Shown in pieces: positions 26,535-34,226 of a stretch of DNA of 64,000 nt. The DNA is from Pyrinomonadaceae bacterium. Its GTDB lineage: Bacteria > Acidobacteriota > Blastocatellia > Pyrinomonadales > Pyrinomonadaceae. Where the stretch lies: assembly GCA_030841085.1 (NCBI GenBank), contig JAVEDP010000004.1, positions 1 to 64,000 on the forward strand, in the 5' to 3' direction. How positions within the stretch are numbered: position 1 is the stretch's first letter; the number at the start of each line of letters is the position of its first letter. Position numbers and translations under genes: made by a program. Below the pieces are notes generated by a model. That model worked only from the letters and a program-made list of their open reading frames with translations, did no database searches and was not told the DNA's origin.

Positions 26535-26615
26535 AGCAAACTCTTAGTTTGCGTTGATGCGGTAGACTCGTCCTTGAATTGAGTGAACGATCCGCAAACT
26601 AACAGTTTGCTTTAC
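26531..26615. repeat. Palindromic repeat family A, copy 2
   Basis: GTAAAGCAAACTCTTAGTTT and its complement CTAACAGTTTGCTTTAC bound this copy. It begins in the stop codon of the dehydrogenase gene and ends 11 bp before the next start codon. Confidence 0.85.
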
Positions 26616-26626
26616 ATTAATCCCAA

Positions 26627-26884
26627 ATGTCTTCCGTATCTCATTATTGCCAAAAATGCCTGTCCGCGAATCCGCTGGGCCAGGAGTTCTGCGCGCGCTG
26701 CAGCACGAGGCTGATGATTATCGTCGAACCGCTGGGCGCGCGTTACGATGCCGCAGACTTAACCGCCTCGAGTGAAGAGGACTTGCTGGAAAGAATTTCG
26801 GCGCTGGAAAATCGGCTGGAACGGTTGACTGAGAAAGTTGAGCGGGCGCTCGATCCTCCGGATTCCCCTGCGAAGGCTGAATAG
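26627..26884 (+). CDS. Zinc-ribbon and coiled-coil protein of unknown function
   Basis: An 85-residue protein. The N-terminus has two Cys pairs, HYCQKCLSANPLG and FCARC, forming a rubredoxin-like zinc ribbon at residues 6-25. The C-terminal part (residues 49-75) is a short predicted coiled coil (LLERISALENRLERLTEKVE). No strong ribosome site is visible because repeat A ends just upstream. Such ribbons are common in small adaptor proteins; nothing here indicates a particular partner. Confidence 0.7.
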   Translation: MSSVSHYCQKCLSANPLGQEFCARCSTRLMIIVEPLGARYDAADLTASSEEDLLERISALENRLERLTEKVERALDPPDSPAKAE

Positions 26885-26929
26885 GCGTATGGGCCGGGTT
26901 TGCGTTAGAAGTCACGAGCTACGAAAGTG

Positions 26930-27125
26930 TGGGCTTTGCCCCCGGATGTGCGGCGGTGGCTATGCCCCGCCGTAGAAGTGCCTTTCATGTTTTGGGCTAC
27001 ACCCTCAATGCGACCGCGTCTCAGCCAATCCGGACCAAGGACAGACCAGGGCATAGCCCGGCGGCTAATAACCTGGCTTCTTTCGGCGGGGCACAGCCAC
27101 CGCCGCACATCAGGCGGCATAGCCG
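26930..27125. repeat. Large palindromic repeat family E, copy 1
   Basis: Roughly 195 bp with complementary ends (GATGTGCGGCGGTGGCTATG against CACAGCCACCGCCGCACATC). A second copy is nested at 37489-37683. It fills most of the 350-bp gap before the DUF177 gene; 27126-27234 holds the presumed promoter, which I could not define. Confidence 0.8.
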
Positions 27126-27234
27126 TACCACTCGCTTGACTGTTTACGCCTCGTTGACACCCGAGCCTCCGCAGTTATAATGGCCTTTTGCTCGCGAAGC
27201 CCCAAATTACGATATTCGCGACAGTGTGGTGGTA

Positions 27235-27759
27235 ATGCAAATCGAAGTTGCCAGTCTGGCCGAGTCCGGGAAGGATTTCGATCATCAGTATCAGCCGGGC
27301 GAATTAAGTCTTGAGGACGAACGTGTCCACTTGCTCGATCCTCAGCCTTATGTGCGCGGCCGAATCAGGATGGACCGAGGTCGCGTGAAAGTTGCCGGCA
27401 AAATTACCGGCCATTTGCAACTTGAGTGCGACCGCTGTTTGAAACCGGTCGAGTCAGCAGTCGCCGCAAAATTCAGCCGCGAATATGCGACTGGCGCGGA
27501 TTATCAAGCGCAGCACGCCGTTGAGCTTTCTGAAGACGACCTGAATCTTTCAGTGTTCGATGGCGCAGTTATCGACATTGATTTATTGGTAAGAGAAGAA
27601 CTGCTGCTGGCCGCGCCCGATCAAGTTCTTTGTCAGCAAGCCTGTCAGGGGATTTGTCCAACTTGCGGTGCGGACCGCAACGCGGCTGTTTGTGATTGCG
27701 AAACTGCAGACGCGGATCCACGCTGGGCGGGACTGAAAGAGCTGGTGAATGGTAAATAG
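27235..27759 (+). CDS. DUF177 (YceD) family protein
   Basis: A 174-residue protein of the YceD/DUF177 family, which in many bacteria precedes rpmF and in plants affects 23S rRNA accumulation. Typical parts are ECDRCLKPVESAV and, near the end, the Cys cluster CPTCGADRNAAVCDCE. ATG at 27235 is preferred; GTG at 27226 is possible. It opens the classical DUF177-rpmF-plsX-fab operon. The last codons (LVNGK) and the stop TAG fall inside the left arm of a heptad repeat. Confidence 0.88.
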   Translation: MQIEVASLAESGKDFDHQYQPGELSLEDERVHLLDPQPYVRGRIRMDRGRVKVAGKITGHLQLECDRCLKPVESAVAAKFSREYATGADYQAQHAVELSEDDLNLSVFDGAVIDIDLLVREELLLAAPDQVLCQQACQGICPTCGADRNAAVCDCETADADPRWAGLKELVNGK

Positions 27760-27823
27760 TGAATGGTAAATGGACGTCGAATGGGCGTCGGACCATTCAC
27801 CATTCACGATTCACCATTTACCA
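27745..27823. repeat. Heptad palindrome (GTGAATG/GTAAATG type)
   Basis: The left arm 27745-27772 has four heptamers (GTGAATG, GTAAATA alternating) and contains the end of the DUF177 gene. The right arm 27793-27823 has four of the complementary type (CCATTCA) and stops about 12 bp before the rpmF start. The arms are separated by only 20 bp. Confidence 0.85.
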
Positions 27824-27834
27824 ACGGAGTAATT

Positions 27835-28017
27835 ATGCCAAATCCAAAACGAAGACATTCCAAGGCTCGACGCGGCAAGCGACGTGCGCATGACGCGCTG
27901 ACACCGCCGCAAACGACCCTCTGTCCAAACTGCCAGGAACCCCGGCTGCAACACCGCGTCTGCCCAAAGTGTGGACACTATAAGGGCCGGCAAGTTGTGC
28001 AGGTACAAGAATCCTAA
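27835..28017 (+). CDS. rpmF: 50S ribosomal protein L32
   Basis: A 60-residue ribosomal protein. The N-terminus [20 protein letters not shown] is the L32 signature. A complete zinc-binding form is present: CPNC and CPKC at residues 30-51. CGGAG stands before the ATG. It lies between DUF177 and plsX as in many bacteria, linking ribosome and membrane-lipid synthesis. Confidence 0.97.
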   Translation: MPNPKRRHSKARRGKRRAHDALTPPQTTLCPNCQEPRLQHRVCPKCGHYKGRQVVQVQES

Positions 28018-28034
28018 CTCGATAAAAATCGTCT

Positions 28035-29117
28035 GTGCGAACTCAGTCGAAGGATGAATCTCGCTTAACGGGAAAAGTCGTTCTCGACGCGATGGGCAGC
28101 GACCACGCGCCGCATGCCGAGATCGATGGTGCCCTCGCGGCCGCGCGCGACCTGGGCCTTACCGTCATCCTGGTCGGTCAGCCGGAGAAGCTGGTGCCTG
28201 AGTTGCGGCGCTGCGGTTGGCGCGGCGACGGCGATCGCGGAATTGAGTTAGTCGAAGCCGCCGAAGTGATTGGAATGGGCGAGCCGGTTGCAACTTCGGT
28301 GCGGCGAAAAAAGAAAAGCTCTTTGCGCGTAGGATCGAGATTGGTTACCGATGGGTATGCCGACGGTTTTGTTTCCGCCGGCAATACCGGCGCGGCAATG
28401 GCCACGGCGAAAATGGTGATTGGCATGCTGCCCGGAGTCGATCGCCCGGCCCTGGCCGCACTGATTCCCACCCGGTCACCGAAACCCACTCTGTTACTCG
28501 ACGTCGGTGCCAATGCTGAATGCAAAGCGGAGCATCTGGTCCAGTTCGCAATCATGGGTGATGCCTATTCTCGCGCGGTGCTGGGAACCAAGAGTCCGGT
28601 GGTTGGTCTGATGAGCATCGGCGAAGAGGAAGCGAAAGGCAACGACCTCACCAAGGAAGCGTTTCCGCTGCTGCGCAAAATGAGTAGTTTGAATTTCATG
28701 GGCAACGTTGAAGGTCGCGATGTGTTTTCCGGAGCCGTTGATGTAATCGTTACCGATGGCTTTACCGGCAACGTGATGCTGAAACTTTCCGAGGGGCTGA
28801 CGGATGCGATGCTCTGGATGATCAAGCGCGAACTGACTGCATCCGCCGTCACCAAGGCGGGAGCAATGCTTGCTAAGCCCGCCTTTCGCAACATCAAGAA
28901 ACAACTCGACTACTCGGAACACGGCGGCGCGCCGCTGCTCGGCGTTCGCAAAATTGTTGTGATCGGGCACGGCAGCTCCAACGCGCGCGCGATTAGAAAT
29001 GCAATTAGGGCCGTGAAGGAATTTTCCGAGAATCGCGCCAGCGAACGCATTGAAAAGGGAATTGCGGAAACGAACGCACTGCAGGGCGTCGCTCAGGTCC
29101 GAAGGACCGGCAATTAA
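28035..29117 (+). CDS. plsX: Phosphate acyltransferase PlsX
   Basis: A 360-residue peripheral membrane enzyme that makes acyl-phosphate from acyl-ACP for phospholipid synthesis. The signature VVLDAMGSDHAPHAEIDGA opens the domain, GFVSAGNTGA and VTDGFTGNVMLKLSEG follow. The start is GTG at 28035, 17 bp after the rpmF stop; no in-frame ATG lies nearby. The final residues (QVRRTGN) and the stop are encoded by the first bases of palindromic repeat D, so the native C-terminus has been replaced or extended by the element. Confidence 0.95.
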   Translation: MRTQSKDESRLTGKVVLDAMGSDHAPHAEIDGALAAARDLGLTVILVGQPEKLVPELRRCGWRGDGDRGIELVEAAEVIGMGEPVATSVRRKKKSSLRVGSRLVTDGYADGFVSAGNTGAAMATAKMVIGMLPGVDRPALAALIPTRSPKPTLLLDVGANAECKAEHLVQFAIMGDAYSRAVLGTKSPVVGLMSIGEEEAKGNDLTKEAFPLLRKMSSLNFMGNVEGRDVFSGAVDVIVTDGFTGNVMLKLSEGLTDAMLWMIKRELTASAVTKAGAMLAKPAFRNIKKQLDYSEHGGAPLLGVRKIVVIGHGSSNARAIRNAIRAVKEFSENRASERIEKGIAETNALQGVAQVRRTGN

Positions 29118-29279
29118 TAGCGGTCCGGCGCTACGCGGAGGGCGGGGAAGTGAGCCCCTGAATCTTCTAAGGCCCGAAGGGCCGGCAGAAATCGTGGCGC
29201 ACCTTCGGCGCTCGGGTCTAACTGTCGTGCTACCCCGCCCTTACGGACGGGGCTACTAACTGCCGGTCCTTCGGACCTA
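29095..29279. repeat. Large palindromic repeat family D, copy 2
   Basis: Bounded by AGGTCCGAAGGACC and GGTCCTTCGGACCT, with the same internal complementary blocks as the copy at 21318-21493. The first 23 bp overlap the 3' end of plsX. It occupies most of the 260-bp gap before fabH. Confidence 0.85.
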
Positions 29280-29377
29280 TCGTTTCAAAATGAAACCAGT
29301 TTCGAAGTCTGAGCAGCTTGGCTTTTTTATCAGCTAGTGGATAGTATTACGCACCAACCACAAAGACAGAGGAATTA

Positions 29378-30364
29378 ATGGCAGATATTCGCGCCGGCAT
29401 ACTTGGAACCGGCCATTCATATCCGGAAGGAATCCTGACGAACGCCGATCTGGAAAAGATGGTGGAGACGTCAGACGACTGGATTACGTCACGAACCGGA
29501 ATCAAGCAACGGCGAAAAGCGGCGCCCGGAGAGTACACATCGCTCTTTGCAGTGAAAGCTGCGCGCCAGGCAATCGAGCGCGCCGGTCTCGAACCAGCAG
29601 ACATCGATTTAATCCTGTGCGCTACCGTCACGCCGGATCAGATTCTTCCTTCAACGGGTTGCATCATCCAGGCTGAGCTGGGCGCGAACAAAGCTGCGGC
29701 AATGGATTTGGTGGCCGCTTGCTCGGGGTTTTTGTATGGGTTGACCGTGGCGGACACGATGATTCAAACGGGGAAATCAAAACACGCGCTCGTCATTGGG
29801 GCTGAGATTCTGACGCAGTACGTCGACTATACTGACCGGCAAACGTGCATTTTGTTTGGCGACGGCGCAGGCGCAGCGGTTTTGGGAGCAGTTGAAAACA
29901 GTCACGGAATTTTGGCTTCGCGCATTCGATCCGACGGCAGATACGAAGAACAGCTCTTTTCGCCGGGCGGCGGCACGCGCAGACCGGCGAGCGCTGAAAC
30001 TCTCGCTGCGGGCGATCATTTCTTTAAGATGAAGGGTAACGAGCTGTTCAAAGTTGCCGTGCGGTCGATGGCCGAAATCTCTCGCGAGGTTTTGGAAGAG
30101 GCAGGCCTGACCGCGGATGACGTTAAGCTCTTCATTCCGCACCAGGCAAACCAGCGAATCACGGATGCAGTTGCGAGTAAATTGAACGTCGACACGGAGC
30201 GCGTCTATTCGAACATCGCGATGCATGGCAATACGTCATCAGCATCCATTCCGATTGGCCTGGACGAATGCGTCGAAGCGGGCAAGATTCAAAAGGACGA
30301 CATCGTGCTGCTCGCGTCGTTCGGCGGCGGCGTGACCTGGGGCGCGGTATTGATTCGCTGGTGA
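29378..30364 (+). CDS. fabH: 3-oxoacyl-[acyl-carrier-protein] synthase III
   Basis: A 328-residue condensing enzyme that starts fatty acid synthesis from acetyl-CoA and malonyl-ACP. The Cys-His-Asn triad is visible: AACSGFLYG near 113, PHQANQR near 255, and HGNTSSASIP near 285. AGAGGA precedes ATG at 29378. It is the third enzyme gene of the rpmF-plsX-fab operon. Its stop lies five bases before a heptad palindrome. Confidence 0.95.
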   Translation: MADIRAGILGTGHSYPEGILTNADLEKMVETSDDWITSRTGIKQRRKAAPGEYTSLFAVKAARQAIERAGLEPADIDLILCATVTPDQILPSTGCIIQAELGANKAAAMDLVAACSGFLYGLTVADTMIQTGKSKHALVIGAEILTQYVDYTDRQTCILFGDGAGAAVLGAVENSHGILASRIRSDGRYEEQLFSPGGGTRRPASAETLAAGDHFFKMKGNELFKVAVRSMAEISREVLEEAGLTADDVKLFIPHQANQRITDAVASKLNVDTERVYSNIAMHGNTSSASIPIGLDECVEAGKIQKDDIVLLASFGGGVTWGAVLIRW

Positions 30365-30368
30365 GAGC

Positions 30369-30498
30369 ATTGCCGAATTCCAATTGCCGATTGCCGATTG
30401 GTTTGGTGTTAATGTGAGTATTGGGAATCGGATCGAGCCGGAAGAAACATTAACAGGTTTGCAAATCGGAAATTGGCAATCGACAATCGGCAATGACC
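30369..30498. repeat. Heptad palindrome (ATTGCCG / AATCGGC type)
   Basis: The left arm 30369-30400 has four heptamers of the ATTGCCG type. The right arm 30464-30498 has five of the complementary AATCGGC type. A second pair of complementary blocks (TGTTAATGT and ACATTAACA) lies inside. The ATG of fabD is part of the right arm. Confidence 0.85.
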
Positions 30499-31431
30499 AT
30501 CGCTTACATCTTTCCGGGACAGGGTTCGCAATATCCCGGAATGGGCAAGAACCTGGTAGAAAACTTTGCGGTCGCCAGGCGGATCTTTGAAGAGGCGGAC
30601 GATGCGCTTCATTTTTCGATTTCGCGATTGTGCTTCGAAGGCTCAGTCGAGGAGTTGCAACTAACCGAGAATACGCAGCCGGCAATTCTTGCAGTTTCAG
30701 TTGCAGTTCTTGGCGTAATCGAGTCGGAAGGATTTCCGAAACCGAAATATGTTGCCGGCCACAGTCTTGGCGAATATTCGGCTTTGGTCGCAGCAAAATC
30801 GTTATCACTTAGCGCAGCGATTCAGACCGTGCGCAGGCGCGGCCGTTACATGCAGGAAGCTGTGCCGCCCGGCGTTGGCGCGATGGCAGCAGTCATGGGT
30901 TTGGAACTGAAAGCCATCGAGACTGCGTGTGAAGAAGCGCAACAGGGCGAGGTTTGCGCGCCGGCGAACATCAACTCGCCGAACCAGGTTGTAATCGCCG
31001 GCAACGCTGAAGCAGTTGAACGGGCCGTCGAATTGCTGAAGAATGCTGGCGCGAAACGCGTTGTAAAGTTGAATGTAAGCGCGCCTTTTCATTGCGCGTT
31101 AATGTTGCCGGCCCAGGAACGTTTGGCTTTTGACCTGGAAAGCGTTAGTTTTCAGGACCTATCAATACCGCTGGTGACAAACGTTGATGCCGCAACCAAC
31201 AAGGCAGCCAATGCGGCTCGCGATGCGGTGGTTCGTCAGGTTTCGGCGCCGGTGCGCTGGCTCGAGTCAATGCAATTATTGATTGAGCAAGGTGTTGAAA
31301 ACTTCGTTGAAGTCGGCCCGGGAAAGGTATTGTCTGGTTTGATGCGGCAGATAAGCCGCGAAGTGAAGTGTTTCAATGTCGAGGACGCGGCGAGTTTGAA
31401 AGCAGCGAGCGCCGGCCTCGGCGTTTCTTAA
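30493..31431 (+). CDS. fabD: Malonyl-CoA:ACP transacylase
   Basis: A 312-residue enzyme that loads malonate onto ACP. IFPGQGSQYPGMGKNL opens the domain, the nucleophile Ser is in GHSLGEYSAL near residue 92, and the His is in SAPFHCALM near 200. The start ATG lies within a heptad repeat arm and no Shine-Dalgarno sequence is visible, so translation may rely on coupling or a leaderless-like mode. The next gene is acpP; the fabG gene that usually intervenes is absent. Confidence 0.95.
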   Translation: MTIAYIFPGQGSQYPGMGKNLVENFAVARRIFEEADDALHFSISRLCFEGSVEELQLTENTQPAILAVSVAVLGVIESEGFPKPKYVAGHSLGEYSALVAAKSLSLSAAIQTVRRRGRYMQEAVPPGVGAMAAVMGLELKAIETACEEAQQGEVCAPANINSPNQVVIAGNAEAVERAVELLKNAGAKRVVKLNVSAPFHCALMLPAQERLAFDLESVSFQDLSIPLVTNVDAATNKAANAARDAVVRQVSAPVRWLESMQLLIEQGVENFVEVGPGKVLSGLMRQISREVKCFNVEDAASLKAASAGLGVS

Positions 31432-31442
31432 ATGGCTGAGAC

Positions 31443-31526
31443 GTAAAGCAAACTGTTAGTTTGCGGTGGTTCATAAGCACGAAAGTTGAAGGCTGCAGCA
31501 CCACCGCAAACTAACAGTTTGCTTAA
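31443..31526. repeat. Palindromic repeat family A, copy 3
   Basis: GTAAAGCAAACTGTTAGTTT and CTAACAGTTTGCTTAAC bound this copy. It stands where fabG would be expected, between fabD and acpP. Confidence 0.85.
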
Positions 31527-31567
31527 CTAATTGGAATTAGATATTTCATCACAAGAGGAGCAAAACG

Positions 31568-31810
31568 ATGCCCGATCAAGAGATCGAGAATAAGGTCAAA
31601 CAAATTATCGTCGACGAATTAGGCGTTGATGAGAACGAAGTAACGCCGAATGCCCGCTTTATCGATGACCTGGGGGCGGACTCGTTGGATACAGTGGAAC
31701 TGGTGATGCGCTTTGAAGAAGAGTTCGGCATCGAAATCCCTGATGAAGACGCGGAGAAGATTCAAAGTGTGCGCGACGCGTATAACTACATCGACCAGCA
31801 CAAAAAATAG
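31568..31810 (+). CDS. acpP: Acyl carrier protein
   Basis: An 80-residue acidic protein. The phosphopantetheine Ser is in the invariant [10 protein letters not shown] motif (near residue 39). AGAGGAG is placed eight bases before ATG. It carries growing acyl chains for FabH, FabD and FabF encoded around it. Confidence 0.98.
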   Translation: MPDQEIENKVKQIIVDELGVDENEVTPNARFIDDLGADSLDTVELVMRFEEEFGIEIPDEDAEKIQSVRDAYNYIDQHKK

Positions 31811-31862
31811 TTGAGAAATTATTGGTGGAGGGTCGAGCGTCTAAGACCAACTGGTCTTACCT

Positions 31863-31890
31863 CATCACTCATCACTCAGTACTCATCACT
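31863..31890. repeat. Heptad repeat, single arm (CATCACT type)
   Basis: Four heptamers, three CATCACT and one CAGTACT, in 7-bp register. The array lies between acpP and fabF, just before the fabF ribosome site. No complementary arm was found. Confidence 0.75.
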
Positions 31891-31911
31891 ATTTCTTCAA
31901 GGAGTCTTGAT

Positions 31912-33171
31912 TTGGCACGTCGTGTAGTCGTTACCGGGCTGGGTCTGATAACGCCGGTTGGCAATTCAGTTGAATCAACGTGGTCCGCGCTGATGAACGG
32001 TCAGAGCGGCGTGGACTACATCAAAAAATTCGACACCGAAAAGTTTTCGGTTAAGTTTGCCGCGGAAGTTAAAGACTTCGATCCACTCAAATTCATAGCA
32101 AAGAAAGAGGCGCGCAAGATGGGCGCCTTTATTCATTACGCCATTGCCGCGGCGGTGGAAGCCATGGCCGATAGCGGTCTGGCCCTGAACGAAGCGGGCC
32201 GGTTTCCCGACGGTGTTGCGGAACAGGCCGGGACGTACATCAGCAGCGGCATTGGTGACTTTTGGGCCATCGAGCGTGAGCATTCAAAGCTGCTGAACGA
32301 GGGGCCCGATCGTGTTTCTCCATTCTTTATCGTTTCCGCGATCGTCAATTTGGCGGCCGGCCAGGTTTCCATTCGCTACGGCGCAAAGGGTCCAAACTCC
32401 GCCACCGCAACCGCATGTGCCGCCGGGGCGCATGCAATTGGCGACAGCTTCAAAATAATCCAACGAGGCGACGCGGACGTCATGATCTGCGGCGGCGCCG
32501 AATCGGCCATCACGCCGATGAGTGTCGCTGGTTTTGCATCAATGCGCGCGCTCTCGACGCGCAACGACGATCCGCTGCATGCGTCGCGGCCGTTCGAGCG
32601 CGACCGCGATGGTTTCGTTATCGGCGAAGGCGCCGGACTTATGATTTTGGAGGAATTGGAATTCGCGAAACGACGCGGCGCTCGCATCTACGCAGAGTTG
32701 GTCGGTTACGGCATGACGGCGGACGCGTTTCACTTAACGATGCCTGATGAAACCGGTTCAGGTGCGATTCGCGTCATGACGAAAACGATGAAGGACGCCG
32801 GCATCGCACCGGAGCAAGTCGGGTACATCAATGCCCACGGCACCTCGACGCCTTACAACGACAAGTTTGAAACGTTGGCAATCCGGAAGACGTTTGGCGA
32901 CCATGCGTACAAGCTTGCGGTCAGTTCGACAAAGTCGATGACGGGCCATTTGCTGGGCGCGGCTGGCGGGATTGAGGGCGTGTTTTCAGTTTTGGCATTG
33001 CATCGCAAGGTGTTGCCGCCGACGATAAATTACGTCAATCCGGATCCCGATTGCGATCTCGACTATGTGCCGAATGTTCCACGCGAGGCGGAAGTCGAGT
33101 ACGCGCTGTCCAATAGTTTTGGGTTTGGCGGCACGAATGCGGCACTTTTGTTTAAGAGATATGAAGCGTAG
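31912..33171 (+). CDS. fabF: 3-oxoacyl-[acyl-carrier-protein] synthase II
   Basis: A 419-residue elongating condensing enzyme. RRVVVTGLGLITPVGNS opens the protein, the nucleophile Cys is in ATACAAGAHAIGD near 166, and the His residues are in NAHGTSTPYND and TGHLLGAAGG. The start is TTG at 31912, chosen because AAGGAG lies seven to eight bases upstream and the protein then starts at the family's usual position; the longer ORF reads through the heptad repeat. The stop TAG at 33169-33171 shares its last base with the next heptad palindrome. Confidence 0.95.
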   Translation: MARRVVVTGLGLITPVGNSVESTWSALMNGQSGVDYIKKFDTEKFSVKFAAEVKDFDPLKFIAKKEARKMGAFIHYAIAAAVEAMADSGLALNEAGRFPDGVAEQAGTYISSGIGDFWAIEREHSKLLNEGPDRVSPFFIVSAIVNLAAGQVSIRYGAKGPNSATATACAAGAHAIGDSFKIIQRGDADVMICGGAESAITPMSVAGFASMRALSTRNDDPLHASRPFERDRDGFVIGEGAGLMILEELEFAKRRGARIYAELVGYGMTADAFHLTMPDETGSGAIRVMTKTMKDAGIAPEQVGYINAHGTSTPYNDKFETLAIRKTFGDHAYKLAVSSTKSMTGHLLGAAGGIEGVFSVLALHRKVLPPTINYVNPDPDCDLDYVPNVPREAEVEYALSNSFGFGGTNAALLFKRYEA

Positions 33172-33275
33172 GTCTTGGGACTTAGGTCTTTGGTCTTTGC
33201 GAGAAAACCTCTAAAGGTTTGCGCTGTCTTTTCAAAGACCAAAGACCAAAGACCGAAGGCCAAAAAGCAAAGTCG
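33171..33275. repeat. Heptad palindrome (GGTCTTT / AAAGACC type)
   Basis: The left arm 33171-33198 has four heptamers of the GGTCTTT type. The right arm 33234-33275 has five to six of the complementary AAAGACC type. It begins in the fabF stop codon and ends 20 bp before etfB. The heptamer closely resembles the one at 58664-58757. Confidence 0.85.
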
Positions 33276-33295
33276 AGGATGTGTAAGATTCAACA

Positions 33296-34069
33296 ATGAA
33301 AATCTTAGTAATGATGAAACAGGTCGCGAACAAAGACGCGATTCTGCGAATCAACAAAGAAAACACCTGGATCGAAGAAGGCGATCTGTCTTTCGAGGTG
33401 AGTGAATCCGACGGCTACGCTTTGGAAGAAGCGTTGCGCGTCAAGGAAAAGCTCGGCGGCGAGGTGGTTGTTTGTTCCATGGGACCGCAGCGCGTGAAGA
33501 GTGTGATCAAAGACGCACTGGCGCGCGGCGCCGACCGGGCGATTCATGTGGCCGGGGACAACCTGGGCCAACTCTCGCCTTATGCAACGGCAAGCGTTTT
33601 GGTCGCCGCCATCCGCGATGAAAACCCTGACTTGGTCCTGACCGGTTTGCAATCAGACGATTATGGCTACGGACAAACGGGCGTAATCATGGCCGAGCTA
33701 CTGGGAATGCCGCATGCGACCATTGCAATTGAAGTTGACGCTTCCGGTGACAAGCTTCGCGTCAAGCGTGAACTTGAAAGTGGTTGGTATCAATGGTACT
33801 CGATGCCGCTGCCCGCGTTGTTGACGATTCAGTCGGGCATCAGCCAGATTCGCTACGCCACACTCAAGGGCATCATGGCCGCCAAGAAGAAAGAGATTAA
33901 GGAAGTCACGCCAGCCGCCGAGATCGTAAATCGTCCAACGCATCAGCGCATCGAAAAGATTTATCTGCCTCAGAAAACGAAGCAGACGCAGTTGCTCGGC
34001 AACGGAGATGCGAAAGCAGGCGCGGTTGCGTTGGCTGAGAAACTTCACAACGAAGCGCGCGTATTTTAG
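33296..34069 (+). CDS. etfB: Electron transfer flavoprotein beta subunit
   Basis: A 257-residue subunit of the heterodimeric flavoprotein that takes electrons from acyl-CoA dehydrogenases. MKILVMMKQVANKD opens it and VLTGLQSDDYGYGQTG is the AMP-binding region; the recognition-loop region is ESGWYQWYSMPLPALLTIQS. It pairs with etfA 158 bp downstream; the gap is filled by a repeat. It follows the fatty acid operon and the beta-oxidation-like genes upstream, which fits a role in acyl-CoA metabolism. Confidence 0.95.
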   Translation: MKILVMMKQVANKDAILRINKENTWIEEGDLSFEVSESDGYALEEALRVKEKLGGEVVVCSMGPQRVKSVIKDALARGADRAIHVAGDNLGQLSPYATASVLVAAIRDENPDLVLTGLQSDDYGYGQTGVIMAELLGMPHATIAIEVDASGDKLRVKRELESGWYQWYSMPLPALLTIQSGISQIRYATLKGIMAAKKKEIKEVTPAAEIVNRPTHQRIEKIYLPQKTKQTQLLGNGDAKAGAVALAEKLHNEARVF

Positions 34070-34220
34070 GTGGCATAGGCTTTAGCCTGTGTCTTGACGG
34101 AGAAGCACAGAAGTAAATCTATCTACAAGGTTCTTTTGGCGCATCAGCACAGACTAAAGTCTATGCCACCCGCACAGACTAAAGTCTATGCCACCAGCAC
34201 AGACTAAAGTCTATGCCACA
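34067..34220. repeat. Palindromic repeat family B, copy 2, with triplicated right arm
   Basis: The left arm begins in the etfB stop codon (GTGGCATAGGCTTTAGCCTG). The right arm is present three times in direct tandem at 34147-34170, 34172-34195 and 34197-34220, each with GCACAGACTAAAGTCTATGC and a 25-bp period. The element ends six bases before the etfA start. Confidence 0.9.
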
Positions 34221-34226
34221 TAATTT

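Noticed and set aside
31822-31911. Longer N-terminus of FabF
   Set aside because: The extension reads through the CATCACT heptad array and lies upstream of a good ribosome site for TTG at 31912.
34147-34220. Tandem 25-bp units resembling a short CRISPR array
   Set aside because: Units follow each other with one base between, there are no unique spacers, each unit is itself palindromic and no cas gene is near.
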